This document shows positions 8,716 to 17,717 of a stretch of DNA of 64,000 nt, one piece after another; the first letter of the stretch is position 1, and each line of letters opens with the position of its first letter. Under the pieces are notes generated by a model. That model was given only the letters and a program-made list of their open reading frames with translations, was not told the origin of the DNA and searched no databases. The position numbers and the translations under genes are program-made. The DNA is from JABCPE02 sp963516475 (GTDB taxonomy: Bacteria; Bacteroidota; Bacteroidia; Flavobacteriales; Weeksellaceae): the NCBI GenBank assembly GCA_963516475.1, contig CAUQBR010000002.1, positions 1 to 64,000 of the forward strand. The letters are read 5' to 3'.

Positions 8716-9345
8716 TTATTTCTTTGCTCCATAAGGCATTTTCTTACTTGCATTTCTCAGAAGGTTTTCTACGATATCGCTATGACTGCTTCTCCACCCA
8801 CCTGAATATTTATTGCTGTAATTCCAAAATATTTTATCAGTATTTCTGTCATAAATATTCATATCCGCGGTGATTTCATTCGTTGTTCCCTCATAATCAA
8901 GCAAAACAGATGCCGCCACTGCCACTCCCTGCGGCATAGGTTTAGTCAGTACATAATTAGAACTTACAAGAGCATCTACCCCAAGAATAGCGCATATCTC
9001 ACTCTTTGTCAATTCTTTTTCAGGATATCCTGCTCTTTTTAGTTTTGTGTTCGTAGTTTCTATATCTTGTATTTCTTGGCTCACATTATTCTGAGAAAAT
9101 CTCTTCAAAAACCAAGCGTACATTTCCTTCTGAAAATTAGCCGATTCCTGCTCCTTAGACTGGTCAAAACGCCCTGTATATTTACCTTCGAGCATAGAAA
9201 CTTTAGGCGGCAAAATCGCCACTTTCTTCTGATTAGATGTTACTGCCAGCATGTCATTAGAATTATAAACTTTTGCTCCACTACACGACATAAAAAGTAA
9301 CAACAAAACTCCCAATATGGAAGCACCTTTAATAAATGTTCTCAT
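8716..9345 (-). CDS. Putative outer-membrane-associated lipoprotein
   Basis: The start is taken at the ATG MRTFIKGAS, giving 209 residues; an upstream alternative start adds nine residues before the signal. The N-terminus is a clean lipoprotein signal with lipobox LFMSC (Cys21). The mature part has KVAILPPKVSM near its start and SEICAILGVDALVSSNYVL in the middle. This is a layout shared with GNA1162/DUF799- or LpoB/CsgG-like lipoproteins, though I cannot place it firmly in one. It is transcribed alone, convergent with rel. Function unknown. Confidence 0.65.
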   Translation of the reverse strand: MRTFIKGASILGVLLLLFMSCSGAKVYNSNDMLAVTSNQKKVAILPPKVSMLEGKYTGRFDQSKEQESANFQKEMYAWFLKRFSQNNVSQEIQDIETTNTKLKRAGYPEKELTKSEICAILGVDALVSSNYVLTKPMPQGVAVAASVLLDYEGTTNEITADMNIYDRNTDKIFWNYSNKYSGGWRSSHSDIVENLLRNASKKMPYGAKK

Positions 9346-9421
9346 AACTAAAAATATTATTATCTCTTGCAAATTTACCTTTATTTAAGAATTTTTCAAA
9401 AAAAATAATCATGATTTTTGT

Positions 9422-9429
9422 TATATTTG
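9422..9429 (+). promoter_or_regulatory. Candidate -7 box of nhaA
   Basis: TATATTTG matches the Bacteroidetes TAnnTTTG box and lies 35 bases before the nhaA start codon. No good -33 TTG is present at the normal distance. Confidence 0.45.
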
Positions 9430-9464
9430 TAAATCTTAAAGTTCAATTTTAAAAATAATTAAAA

Positions 9465-10622
9465 ATGCGTATAACAAAATTTTTTAAAGAATTTTTCTCA
9501 AACAGCCAGTCCTCAGGGGTTTTATTGGTTTTATGTGTTACCATTTCTCTGATGATAGCCAACTCTTCGGCAGCGACTGGTTTTCAGGCTGTTTTAGATA
9601 AAATGATAGGCCCATATTCTGTAAGCATGTGGATAAATGACGGTCTGATGGCGGTTTTCTTCCTTTTGGTAGGACTTGAAATAAAACGAGAACTTCTCAA
9701 AGGCGAACTTTCTAACTTCAAAAACGCCTCACTTCCTATTTTCGCGGCGATTGGCGGAATGATAGTTCCTGCGGTTATTTTTACTATTTTCAATCATGGC
9801 ACGGAATACAGCAATGGCTGGGCTATTCCTATGGCTACGGATATCGCCTTTTCACTGGCTATTGTTTCTATGTTGGGAAAAAGCGTCCCTTCTGCGATAA
9901 AAGTATTTTTGGCTGCTTTGGCGATTGTGGATGACTTAGGAGCAATTGTGGTGATTGCGATTTTCTACACGGACGAAATTCATTGGAATTACCTCGCTTA
10001 CAGCGGTTTAGTCATCGTTTTACTTGCGGCATTAAATTATTTTAAAGTTAAAAAACATATTTTTTATCTAATTCCAGGGGCGTTTTTATGGTATTTCATG
10101 CATCATTCTGGTATTCATGCTACCATTGCGGGGGTTATTTTAGCATTTACTATTCCTGCTAATTCCGAGAACGAAACAGCAGAGGCTTCTCCGTTAGAGA
10201 AATTAGAACATTCTTTACATATCCCTGTGAGCTATGCTATCATGCCGATTTTCGCGCTTGCAAATACCAACATTACTTTCAAATCAGGTATGGTGGATGG
10301 GCTGTTTTCAAACTTTGGATATGGAATAGTATTGGGTCTTATTTTAGGAAAACTTGTTGGAATTAACCTATTCTCTTTCATCGCTATAAAACTGAAAATC
10401 AGTAGCCTTCCTGACCGAAGCCGATGGATTCACATGGCTGGAGCTGGACTATTGGCAGGGATAGGTTTTACGATGTCTATTTTCATCGCACTGCTTTCTT
10501 TTAAAGACAGCCAAGAACTGCAGGATTCGGCTAAATTTGCTATCCTCACAGCATCTATATTGGCGGGTAGTTTAGGATATTTACTTCTAAAAAACACAGC
10601 TAAAAACGATAATTCTATTTAA
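9465..10622 (+). CDS. nhaA: Na+/H+ antiporter NhaA
   Basis: This 385-residue inner-membrane protein exchanges Na+ (or Li+) for protons and supports pH and salt homeostasis. It has about 11-12 hydrophobic segments. The two ion-binding regions are plain: ATDIAFSLAIVSMLG, matching the conserved Asp133 region of E. coli NhaA, and ALAIVDDLGAIVVIA, carrying the essential Asp pair. The length is normal. It is monocistronic and ends at a strong terminator shared with the facing BrkB-family gene. Confidence 0.93.
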   Translation: MRITKFFKEFFSNSQSSGVLLVLCVTISLMIANSSAATGFQAVLDKMIGPYSVSMWINDGLMAVFFLLVGLEIKRELLKGELSNFKNASLPIFAAIGGMIVPAVIFTIFNHGTEYSNGWAIPMATDIAFSLAIVSMLGKSVPSAIKVFLAALAIVDDLGAIVVIAIFYTDEIHWNYLAYSGLVIVLLAALNYFKVKKHIFYLIPGAFLWYFMHHSGIHATIAGVILAFTIPANSENETAEASPLEKLEHSLHIPVSYAIMPIFALANTNITFKSGMVDGLFSNFGYGIVLGLILGKLVGINLFSFIAIKLKISSLPDRSRWIHMAGAGLLAGIGFTMSIFIALLSFKDSQELQDSAKFAILTASILAGSLGYLLLKNTAKNDNSI

Positions 10623-10638
10623 TTTTAAAAAGAAATAA

Positions 10639-10670
10639 AAAGAGCAACTAAAAATTTTTAGTTGCTCTTT
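10639..10670. terminator. Bidirectional terminator between nhaA and the BrkB-family gene
   Basis: A perfect 16-bp inverted repeat built on AGAGCAACTAAAAA lies between two convergent stop codons and ends in a T-run on the plus strand. Confidence 0.85.
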
Positions 10671-10690
10671 TTTTATTTATAATATTTAAA

Positions 10691-11638
10691 CTATATCTGA
10701 AAATCTATTTTTTCGTCTTGGACACTGCTATTTTTCTGCTTGTTGGAATCATGTATTCGTTTTATAGCTAAATTCAGTTCATTTCCGAACATTATCAGCA
10801 CCACATTCACATCCACCCAAATCATCAATAAAATCATAGAACCTACCGAGCCATAAAGGACATTATACCTTGCTATCTCACTAACATAAAACGCAAAAAC
10901 ATAAGTAACCACCATAAACAAAACCGTGGTAAGAATAGCCCCTGGGATAGATTGTTTAAACCTTGTAATTTCGACAGAACCAACCCAATATAAAAGCGAC
11001 AGCGCCAGACAATAAACCAAAGGAAAGGAAAAGTATCCGATAATTATCGTTAAATTAGAAAAAAACCAATTACTCGGATATTCAGGCATCAGTAATTTAA
11101 AAACGACTTCGGCGTAATAAATTCCCAAAAGACACATCACGATAGCCACTGTAAAACTTGCCGTAATTAAAAAAGCCAGCAAATACTCCCTAATCATCCC
11201 TCTCTGCGTATCCGTATCATGGTTAAAGCCATTGATAAGGGCATAAGTCCCATTCGTAGCAAAAATAAGCACCAAAGCAATGGTAAACATACTCATCTGT
11301 GCAATATTCGGCATGATGTTTTGTTCAATATACCCTGTCACATCTTCCAGCATATGGTCTGGCAGGATACGAGGCATCAGTTCATTAAAAATATAATGAT
11401 AAAGTTCCTCATAATGAGGTAAATATGGTAAAACCGAAAGAATAAACAAAATGAGCGGAAAAAGACTTAAAAAAAAGCCCCAAGAAACGCTAGATGCTCG
11501 TCTGATAATCTGTTTTTGAAATATCCCTCCTACATAAATTTCTAAAAGCCCCCAAAGAGAAATATCCAGCACTGGCAAATGGATTCCATCTAAAAAACCA
11601 TGGATTTTCTGAAATATTTTGAACTTTTTTATCTCCAT
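10691..11638 (-). CDS. YihY/BrkB family integral membrane protein
   Basis: The start is taken at the ATG MEIKKFKIFQK (315 residues); the longer frame would overlap the divergent rlmH promoter. The protein has about six transmembrane segments and the family's typical ASSVSWGFFLSLFPLILF segment near residue 70 and GSVGSMILLMIWVDVNVV near residue 265. The family was once called ribonuclease BN but is a membrane protein of uncertain, possibly transport, function. The start lies 39 bp from the start of rlmH on the other strand. Confidence 0.8.
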   Translation of the reverse strand: MEIKKFKIFQKIHGFLDGIHLPVLDISLWGLLEIYVGGIFQKQIIRRASSVSWGFFLSLFPLILFILSVLPYLPHYEELYHYIFNELMPRILPDHMLEDVTGYIEQNIMPNIAQMSMFTIALVLIFATNGTYALINGFNHDTDTQRGMIREYLLAFLITASFTVAIVMCLLGIYYAEVVFKLLMPEYPSNWFFSNLTIIIGYFSFPLVYCLALSLLYWVGSVEITRFKQSIPGAILTTVLFMVVTYVFAFYVSEIARYNVLYGSVGSMILLMIWVDVNVVLIMFGNELNLAIKRIHDSNKQKNSSVQDEKIDFQI

Positions 11639-11644
11639 TTTAGT

Positions 11645-11652
11645 TACATTTG
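11645..11652 (+). promoter_or_regulatory. Candidate -7 box of rlmH
   Basis: TACATTTG matches TAnnTTTG and lies 25 bases upstream of the rlmH ATG, inside the short divergent gap. A TTTG lies 23 bases further up, slightly too far for a perfect -33. Confidence 0.5.
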
Positions 11653-11677
11653 CAGACCGCAAATATACAGAAACCAT

Positions 11678-12151
11678 ATGAAATTCAATCTCATTTGTAT
11701 AGGAAAAACCGATGACCGCGAGATTACAAACCTTATTTCCAATTATTTACCATGCATTCCGAAACATTGGAATTTTGAAATTATAGAAATTCCTGATGTG
11801 AAAAACGCAAAAAACCTATCCGCAGATTTATTGAAAAAAGAGGAAGCAAAATTGTTTCTAAACCAAATTGACAATGTGGATTTGGTCATTCTTTTAGATG
11901 AAAAAGGGAAAGAATTTACCAGCCGACAGTTTTCAGAAAAAATAGATTTTTGGCTCGGTTCATCAGTCAAAAAAGTGAATTTCCTTATCGGTGGCGCCTA
12001 TGGTTTTTCTGATGAAATATACCAAAGAGCCGATGAGAAAATTTCTCTCTCAAAAATGACTTTCACACACCAGATGATTCGGTTGTTTTTTGTTGAGCAA
12101 ATCTATCGTGCTTCTACTATTTTACAGGGAAAACCTTATCATAATGATTAA
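11678..12151 (+). CDS. rlmH: 23S rRNA (pseudouridine-1915-N3)-methyltransferase
   Basis: This 157-residue SPOUT methyltransferase modifies pseudouridine 1915 of 23S rRNA in helix 69. The start at MKFNLICIGKT is the family start. The SAM-binding knot is visible as FLIGGAYGF near residue 105 and the C-terminal segment FTHQMIRLFFVEQIYRA...GKPYHN matches the RlmH signature. The length equals the family norm of 155-160. Nothing unusual is seen. Confidence 0.93.
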   Translation: MKFNLICIGKTDDREITNLISNYLPCIPKHWNFEIIEIPDVKNAKNLSADLLKKEEAKLFLNQIDNVDLVILLDEKGKEFTSRQFSEKIDFWLGSSVKKVNFLIGGAYGFSDEIYQRADEKISLSKMTFTHQMIRLFFVEQIYRASTILQGKPYHND

Positions 12152-12157
12152 TTGATT

Positions 12158-12718
12158 TTATAAATTCCAATAACTCCATTTCGTTTTCACTACCATAGGA
12201 TTTTCCCTGCTCAATTTAGTATAAAATTCTTTGAAATTTTCATTCCAAATAGTGTATAATTATGGGGCAAATCTAAACAAAGTTTCCACCCCCTCTATTC
12301 TTATAATTATTTGCCATATTCTAATTTTATTGATGTTTATGGCTGTCTTTTTAAGTTCAGCTATTTGGGTAAAAGAAACTTTTACCACCTTTCTATTTTT
12401 AGCAGTAATATATAAATTATTATCATCAAAATAAAAACTTTCATCACTAATAAATCTACCCTCCAACCCAAAAAGAAAAGGTCTCGATGAGATTTTTTTC
12501 AGTTGAGTTATGTCTATATCTTCCTGCAAATCATTAAACAGCATTTCATTATTCTTCTTCCAATCTCCACTATAATAATTAAAAAGTTCCCAAATCATGT
12601 AAATAAAAAACATATACTCAAAAACAGCATATAGAAAACATTATTTCCCAGCCTGGATAGAATAAATATTCCTAAAATATACACACACTAAAAATACTAC
12701 AGCTATTCTTCTTATCAT
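12158..12718 (-). pseudogene. Decayed membrane-protein gene with two in-frame stops
   Basis: One continuous reading frame of 187 codons runs from an ATG at 12718 to a stop at 12158-12160. It is broken by TAA at 12641-12643 (codon 26) and TAA at 12260-12262 (codon 153). Before the first stop there is a hydrophobic segment (MIRRIAVVFLVCVYF). After it comes a second one (FFIYMIWELF), then about 110 soluble residues including SDESFYFDDNNLYITAKNRKVVKVSF, and after the second stop another 33 sensible residues. The whole frame reads like a two-helix membrane anchor followed by a small beta-rich cytoplasmic domain. I infer an inactivated gene of unknown function; a read-through or sequencing explanation is less likely with two stops. 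Confidence 0.65.
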
Positions 12719-12739
12719 TTCTATTATTTGAAATAAAAA

Positions 12740-12760
12740 AGAGAGGTTTGAAACCTCTCT
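12740..12760 (-). terminator. Terminator of the OmpA-family gene
   Basis: The inverted repeat AGAGAGGTTT / AAACCTCTCT sits just past the stop codon and on the minus strand is followed by a T-rich tract. Confidence 0.75.
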
Positions 12761-12767
12761 TCTTACT

Positions 12768-14090
12768 TTATTTTGATGCTATATGTGATTCTTTACCTGA
12801 GTCATTAGTCAATTCAAATGTAACTCTTCTCACTAATCTTCTAGCTCCTGCAGATTTAGCTTTAGTTTTCTTATCTATTCCCTTACCTTGAGATGCTAGT
12901 CTTGATGTATCTACTCCCATCTCAACTAATAACTGTTTAACTGCATCTGCTCTCTTCTTAGATAGTTTCTCATTGTATCCTGCATTACCTACTTGGTCTG
13001 TGTAACCTATTATATTAAGTTTAGCGTCTGGATTTTGCTTCAAATAGTTTGCTACGAAACCTACTGCCCACAATGAACCATCCTGAGGCTCAGAAGAATC
13101 AAATCCAAAGTAAGCATTAACATATCCTTTTTCTATAAGCTCTTTAGCTGGGTCTACACTTTCTACAATAATATTATTATTATTGTTATTTGTATTTTGG
13201 TTATTGTTTGATGCTATATTACTATTGCTTACATCTCCATTTTCATCATCATCATCAAAATCATTTCCATCATCAGATTTTACATTATTATTAGCGAGTT
13301 TAGGATCTTTATCAGTTTCTATACGCTGACCATTTGCTGTTATATCACTTCCTCCTCTTGTTATACGGTTATCTACTGTTTTCTCATTCTGAGCAACCTT
13401 TTTATCTTTATCTTTTTCTTCTCTCTTTACACCATACCAATCTGCATGAACTTGTTTTTTACCTAAAGCAATCTGAAGCCCTGCAGTAGCAGTGAAATTA
13501 AGTCCTTGGAAATTAACATTTCTCATTGGAGTTACATTAGGATCTCTTGTTAAACTTTCTCCATTAAATGTATATTGTTGTGTCAAATACCAATTGAATG
13601 TACCACTCAAAAGCAATGTTATTCTATCACTAAGACGAACTTGAGGTGTGATACCAAATATAATAATTCCTAAATTATCAACACCTTTAAAGCTTTTTGA
13701 TGTCATATGCCCATATCCTACCCCAAAGTGAGCCAATAGTCCGAAGTTTTTAGTAAAGTCTTCAAAAGACAATGCACGCCCTAAATTAGCCACACCCTGT
13801 ACATTCACATTCCATATTCTAGTAGCAAATTTAGGAGAATTTCCTGCATGCTGAAGCTGGTCAAATCCTCCTCCTAAACGAAGACCAAACTTATTATTGA
13901 ACATGTAACGAACACCTCCATTTGTAGTCCAAACATTCGGAACTGAAGCAAAATACCCTTCAGAAAAACCTGAAGAAGATAATATACTCACACCTCCACT
14001 TGCATCAATAGACCACTTGTTGTAATCTTGAGCATTAACTCCCAAAGATAGCAAGATAGTCATAACAAAAGCTAAGAATTGTCTTTTCAT
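12768..14090 (-). CDS. OmpA family outer-membrane protein
   Basis: This 440-residue protein has a signal peptide ending near GVNAQ (residues 1-21), an N-terminal beta-barrel of roughly 200 residues, a low-complexity linker rich in Asp, Glu and Asn (about 225-315, including a run of Asn), and a C-terminal OmpA peptidoglycan-binding domain (about 325-430) with the IIGYTDQVGNAGYNEKLSKKRADAV signature region. It should tie the outer membrane to the cell wall. It is expressed alone, with its own terminator and a 250-bp upstream region that contains a -7 box and a repeated palindrome. Confidence 0.88.
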   Translation of the reverse strand: MKRQFLAFVMTILLSLGVNAQDYNKWSIDASGGVSILSSSGFSEGYFASVPNVWTTNGGVRYMFNNKFGLRLGGGFDQLQHAGNSPKFATRIWNVNVQGVANLGRALSFEDFTKNFGLLAHFGVGYGHMTSKSFKGVDNLGIIIFGITPQVRLSDRITLLLSGTFNWYLTQQYTFNGESLTRDPNVTPMRNVNFQGLNFTATAGLQIALGKKQVHADWYGVKREEKDKDKKVAQNEKTVDNRITRGGSDITANGQRIETDKDPKLANNNVKSDDGNDFDDDDENGDVSNSNIASNNNQNTNNNNNNIIVESVDPAKELIEKGYVNAYFGFDSSEPQDGSLWAVGFVANYLKQNPDAKLNIIGYTDQVGNAGYNEKLSKKRADAVKQLLVEMGVDTSRLASQGKGIDKKTKAKSAGARRLVRRVTFELTNDSGKESHIASK

Positions 14091-14177
14091 AATCTATATT
14101 TTAATTTATAGTAAATCTAATTGTTTTATCTAAAGAAAATAACCCACTTTATGACACTGTGAGTATAATTCATTGAG

Positions 14178-14185
14178 CAAATATA
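14178..14185 (-). promoter_or_regulatory. Candidate -7 box of the OmpA-family gene
   Basis: On the minus strand the bases read TATATTTG, a full match to TAnnTTTG, 87 bases before the start codon. The -33 region is not clear. Confidence 0.45.
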
Positions 14186-14243
14186 CAAAAAAAATACATA
14201 TCTACCTAATAATCACCTAAAAAAATTATATTTTATGTATAAA

Positions 14244-14274
14244 TTTACATATGTTTTATGTTTTTTACATATGT
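14244..14274. repeat. Two copies of TTTACATATGT spaced 20 bp
   Basis: The 11-mer occurs at 14244-14254 and 14264-14274. Its core ACATATGT is palindromic and the copies are exactly 20 bp apart, about two helical turns. They lie upstream of the OmpA-family promoter and downstream of the methyltransferase stop. This would suit a dimeric regulator, but AT-richness makes chance possible. Confidence 0.4.
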
Positions 14275-14340
14275 GAATAATCAACAAAAACCCTCTATTT
14301 ATGGTAGCTTCATGACTTTTCTTGATTAAAATAAAAAAAA

Positions 14341-15066
14341 TTATTTTTTTGAAAATATTTGTCCTAAAATAATGCTCGTTGCCATAGAAACATTAAGACT
14401 CTCAGTATGTTGAAGTTTTCCAAATCTTGGAATTGTAATATTTTGAGAAACAAGTTTTTTAATCTCTGGACGGATGCCATTCCCTTCATTGCCCAAAATA
14501 AGATAAAAACGCTCTGGAAATTCTATATTGTAAAGACTCTGTCCTACCATATCTGTCCCAAAAACAGGTCGGTCAGAATTTTGTAGAAGCGCCGCTATAT
14601 CCTTATATATAATATTCACCCTCGTGAAAGATCCCATGGTCGCTTGGATCACTTTTGGGTTATAAAAATCGACACAATCCTGACTACAAACAATCTGCTC
14701 TATCCCAAACCAATCAGCTAAACGAATAATAGTTCCCAAGTTACCTGGGTCCTGCACATTATCTAAAACCAACTGAATAGGTGTTTCTATGGAAGTATTT
14801 TCTTTCAACTCACAGACTGCAACAGAATTTTTAGGGTTTTGTAATAGACTAATTTTTCTTAATTCTCGTTCTGTAATTAGATTGGTTTTAAATGACTGAA
14901 AATCAGGATTAGATATATCTGTACTAAAAATCTCCTTGACTTTATAAGAAGAATTTTTTAGTTCTCGGATAATTTTATCTCCTTCAACCAAGAATAAATT
15001 GTATTTTTGTCTAAATTTTTTTTTATCTAGAGATTGTAAAATTTTAATAGTATGAGCCGTAAGCAT
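14341..15066 (-). CDS. TrmH/SpoU family RNA 2'-O-methyltransferase
   Basis: The start is taken at the ATG MLTAHTIKILQSL, giving 241 residues, since that is where the SpoU substrate-binding domain begins. The SPOUT signature is complete: NVQDPGNLGTIIRLADWFG near residue 110, LILGNEGNGI near 185, and HTESLNVSMATSIIL near 218. It probably methylates a ribose 2'-OH in tRNA or rRNA; the exact nucleotide cannot be read from sequence. Its first 15 bases overlap head to head with the first bases of tamL on the opposite strand. Confidence 0.85.
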   Translation of the reverse strand: MLTAHTIKILQSLDKKKFRQKYNLFLVEGDKIIRELKNSSYKVKEIFSTDISNPDFQSFKTNLITERELRKISLLQNPKNSVAVCELKENTSIETPIQLVLDNVQDPGNLGTIIRLADWFGIEQIVCSQDCVDFYNPKVIQATMGSFTRVNIIYKDIAALLQNSDRPVFGTDMVGQSLYNIEFPERFYLILGNEGNGIRPEIKKLVSQNITIPRFGKLQHTESLNVSMATSIILGQIFSKK

Positions 15067-17643
15067 AGTCGTAAATATTTTCAAAAATATCATATATTTT
15101 TATCTCTCACAATAATTATGGCATTATTTTATGCCTGTACCACCAATAAAGTCCCTAAAGGACAGTACCTTTTAACAAAAAATAATTTTAAATTTACTGA
15201 TGGCTCTGTCTATTCTAGTGGAGTATCCGACTATGTATCCCAAAAACCCAATGGAAAAACTCTCTTTGTCTTTCCTATGAGTTTATGGTTCTATAATATG
15301 GCAAATCGTAAGTATGATACCATATTAAATAAATATATGAACTACCCATCTCACCTTAGAAATAGTAAACTAAGAGACACACTTTCTATCAGAGCTGGGC
15401 ATCCAGAATATGTGGGCAGAAGTATGCTTTTGAGTAGAATGCTTCATAACATAGGAAAAGCTCCTGTCATTCTTGATGAAAACAAAACCAGACTAAGTGC
15501 TAATGGTATCAAAAAATACCTGATATACAGAGGATACTGGGATACGGAAGTGGAATACAGCATCAAGAAAGATTCTTCTGCTAAAAAAGCTCAAAATATC
15601 TTTACAATCACTCACAAAGACCCTACTTATATAAGTGAGTACAACTATAATATTCCCTACCCTGATATAAGGGCTATTTATGAGCAAAATTATGACAAAA
15701 GTTTTGTAAAGAAAGGAAATATCCTAAACCAAGCAGATTTAGAAAATGAAATAAAAAGAATCAACGAGCTGATGAGAGCTGAAGGATATTATAACTTTAA
15801 TAGTAATAATGAAGAAATATTCTTTACTGCCGATACTCTAAAGAGCAGAAAACAGGTTCCTTTGACATTAGAAATAAGAAAAGACACTATCGGTGGGCGA
15901 TACAAAAGACACACAATAGGAAAAATAGAAATTTATATAAAAGACAAGCCTTCTGATTCTACAATTATAGAGAAAAAAATAGGCGATGTTACCATCAGAA
16001 GAATGGACCGCTACTTCAAGTCAAGACCTCTTTGGAGAGCTGTCACTGTAGATAGTGGTGAAGCCTATAATCAAAAAAGAATAGACCTTACCAGAAGAAA
16101 CCTTCTTGCTCTTGATAATTTTAGTATCGTAAATGCTAATCCTTTGACAAGAAGGTCAAAAGAAGCTCCTAATGATAGTATCTTAGACCTTCGCTATACC
16201 CTTATTCCTTTACAAAGATATAACCTAAAACTGGCTACAGACCTGCATTATTCACAAATCCTCAACTTTGGAATTTCGCCAAGTTTGGAATTTACGAGCA
16301 GAAATATATTCCGTGGAGGAGAAAACCTGAATCTAAGCCTTTCGGGAATTATCGGTACTACTGGAAATGAAAAAGGTAAGTTTTTCAATGCCTATGAAAC
16401 TTCAGCCGAAATTTCACTAAAATTCCCGAGGTTCATTTCGCCTTTCAGTATGGATAAAATCATACCACGCCGATTCTCGCCATCATCCTCCATCACTTTT
16501 GGGGCATCTGTGCAGAATAATATTGGTCTGGGGAGAATCAACTTCAATGGTGGGATAAACTATTTCTTGAATGTAAATGATGTGGTTTCGCACCGTTTCA
16601 CCCTGCTAAACTCTCTACTGAGTATCACCAGAAACAAGGATAACTACTATGATTTGTTCCCTAATGACAAGGTTGTTCGTGATTATATTTTTAGGCTTTA
16701 TCAAAGTGTAAATCCTACTTTGGTTTCGCAGTTTTATAATGGAAATGTAACTTCTGATGCTGTTTCTCAAGCCATTTTAGGCGACAACACCTTTACAACG
16801 AGCCTAAATTTTGCCGACCAATATCAGATGACTTTATTCGAACAATCACTTCTTAACAAGGAGAGACAAACTCAGGATGTTATCATTTTTGGGCTAAATT
16901 ACAACTTCCTCTACAATGAATTGGGTAAAAAATATTTCAAACACCCATTCTATTTTAATGCTAAATTTGAACTATCAGGAAACACGCTGAGCTTGCTGGA
17001 TAATATATTCAAATTTGAAAGAAGAGACGAAAGTATAATACATAACGACACCCAAAGAAGTGTTTTTGGAACGGTATATTCTCAGTTTGCAAAATTGGAT
17101 TTAGACATCAGAAAATATTTCAACTTTAATGATGGTAGACAAACCCTTATTTTGAGACAATTTATAGGAATAGGGCTACCATATGGAAACTCCAGAAACA
17201 TGCCTTTTGCCCGAGCTTACTACAATGGTGGTTCCAATGATATCAGAGCTTGGAAAGCTTATGGCGGACTGGGACCTTCTGATTCTCAGCTAAATGAAAA
17301 CATCAGAACCTACATGATGGGGAACATGAAACTAACCACCAACATAGAATATCGTTTCATGATGAATAATATGTTCCATGGAGCCCTATTCACGGATTTA
17401 GGAAACACTTGGTCTATAGGCGAAGAAAAAAATGACAATGCATTCAAAATCAATAAATTCTACAAGCAAATGGGAATTGGTAGCGGCTTTGGAATTAGAA
17501 TGAATATCGCTTATGTCACTTTCAGGCTGGATTTTGCTTACAAAGTCTACGACCCGAACAAACCTGAAGGACAAAAATGGGTAGCTTCTAAAATCAAATT
17601 GCTAGACCCTACTGTAAACTTCGCGATAGGTTATCCTTTCTAA
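15052..17643 (+). CDS. tamL: TamA/BamA-like outer-membrane lipoprotein TamL
   Basis: This 863-residue protein has a lipoprotein signal (basic n-region, hydrophobic core, lipobox LFYAC with Cys29), POTRA-like repeats in roughly residues 90-370, and a C-terminal 16-strand-type BamA barrel ending in a membrane-type aromatic residue (GYPF). A lipidated TamA homologue is characteristic of Bacteroidetes and has been called TamL. It is expected to act with a TamB-like protein in outer-membrane biogenesis. The barrel segment YNGGSNDIRAWKAYGGLGPSD carries the conserved Arg of the lid-loop region. It starts inside the 5' end of the divergent methyltransferase gene. Confidence 0.82.
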   Translation: MSRKHSRKYFQKYHIFLSLTIIMALFYACTTNKVPKGQYLLTKNNFKFTDGSVYSSGVSDYVSQKPNGKTLFVFPMSLWFYNMANRKYDTILNKYMNYPSHLRNSKLRDTLSIRAGHPEYVGRSMLLSRMLHNIGKAPVILDENKTRLSANGIKKYLIYRGYWDTEVEYSIKKDSSAKKAQNIFTITHKDPTYISEYNYNIPYPDIRAIYEQNYDKSFVKKGNILNQADLENEIKRINELMRAEGYYNFNSNNEEIFFTADTLKSRKQVPLTLEIRKDTIGGRYKRHTIGKIEIYIKDKPSDSTIIEKKIGDVTIRRMDRYFKSRPLWRAVTVDSGEAYNQKRIDLTRRNLLALDNFSIVNANPLTRRSKEAPNDSILDLRYTLIPLQRYNLKLATDLHYSQILNFGISPSLEFTSRNIFRGGENLNLSLSGIIGTTGNEKGKFFNAYETSAEISLKFPRFISPFSMDKIIPRRFSPSSSITFGASVQNNIGLGRINFNGGINYFLNVNDVVSHRFTLLNSLLSITRNKDNYYDLFPNDKVVRDYIFRLYQSVNPTLVSQFYNGNVTSDAVSQAILGDNTFTTSLNFADQYQMTLFEQSLLNKERQTQDVIIFGLNYNFLYNELGKKYFKHPFYFNAKFELSGNTLSLLDNIFKFERRDESIIHNDTQRSVFGTVYSQFAKLDLDIRKYFNFNDGRQTLILRQFIGIGLPYGNSRNMPFARAYYNGGSNDIRAWKAYGGLGPSDSQLNENIRTYMMGNMKLTTNIEYRFMMNNMFHGALFTDLGNTWSIGEEKNDNAFKINKFYKQMGIGSGFGIRMNIAYVTFRLDFAYKVYDPNKPEGQKWVASKIKLLDPTVNFAIGYPF

Positions 17644-17650
17644 ACTTACT

Positions 17651-17687
17651 AAAAAAGGTTCAAGACAAAATATCTTGAACCTTTTTT
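17651..17687. terminator. Bidirectional terminator after tamL
   Basis: A 15-bp stem (AAAAAAGGTTCAAGA with its complement) and a 7-base loop lie 7 bases past the tamL stop and end in a T-run. Confidence 0.88.
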
Positions 17688-17717
17688 ATTTATCTAACTT
17701 TTAAGAAATTAAAATAG

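Noticed and set aside
13240..13270. CAT/ATC-type triplet run in the OmpA-family linker
   Set aside because: It encodes an Asp/Glu-rich linker in frame and is ordinary low-complexity coding sequence, not a separate repeat element.
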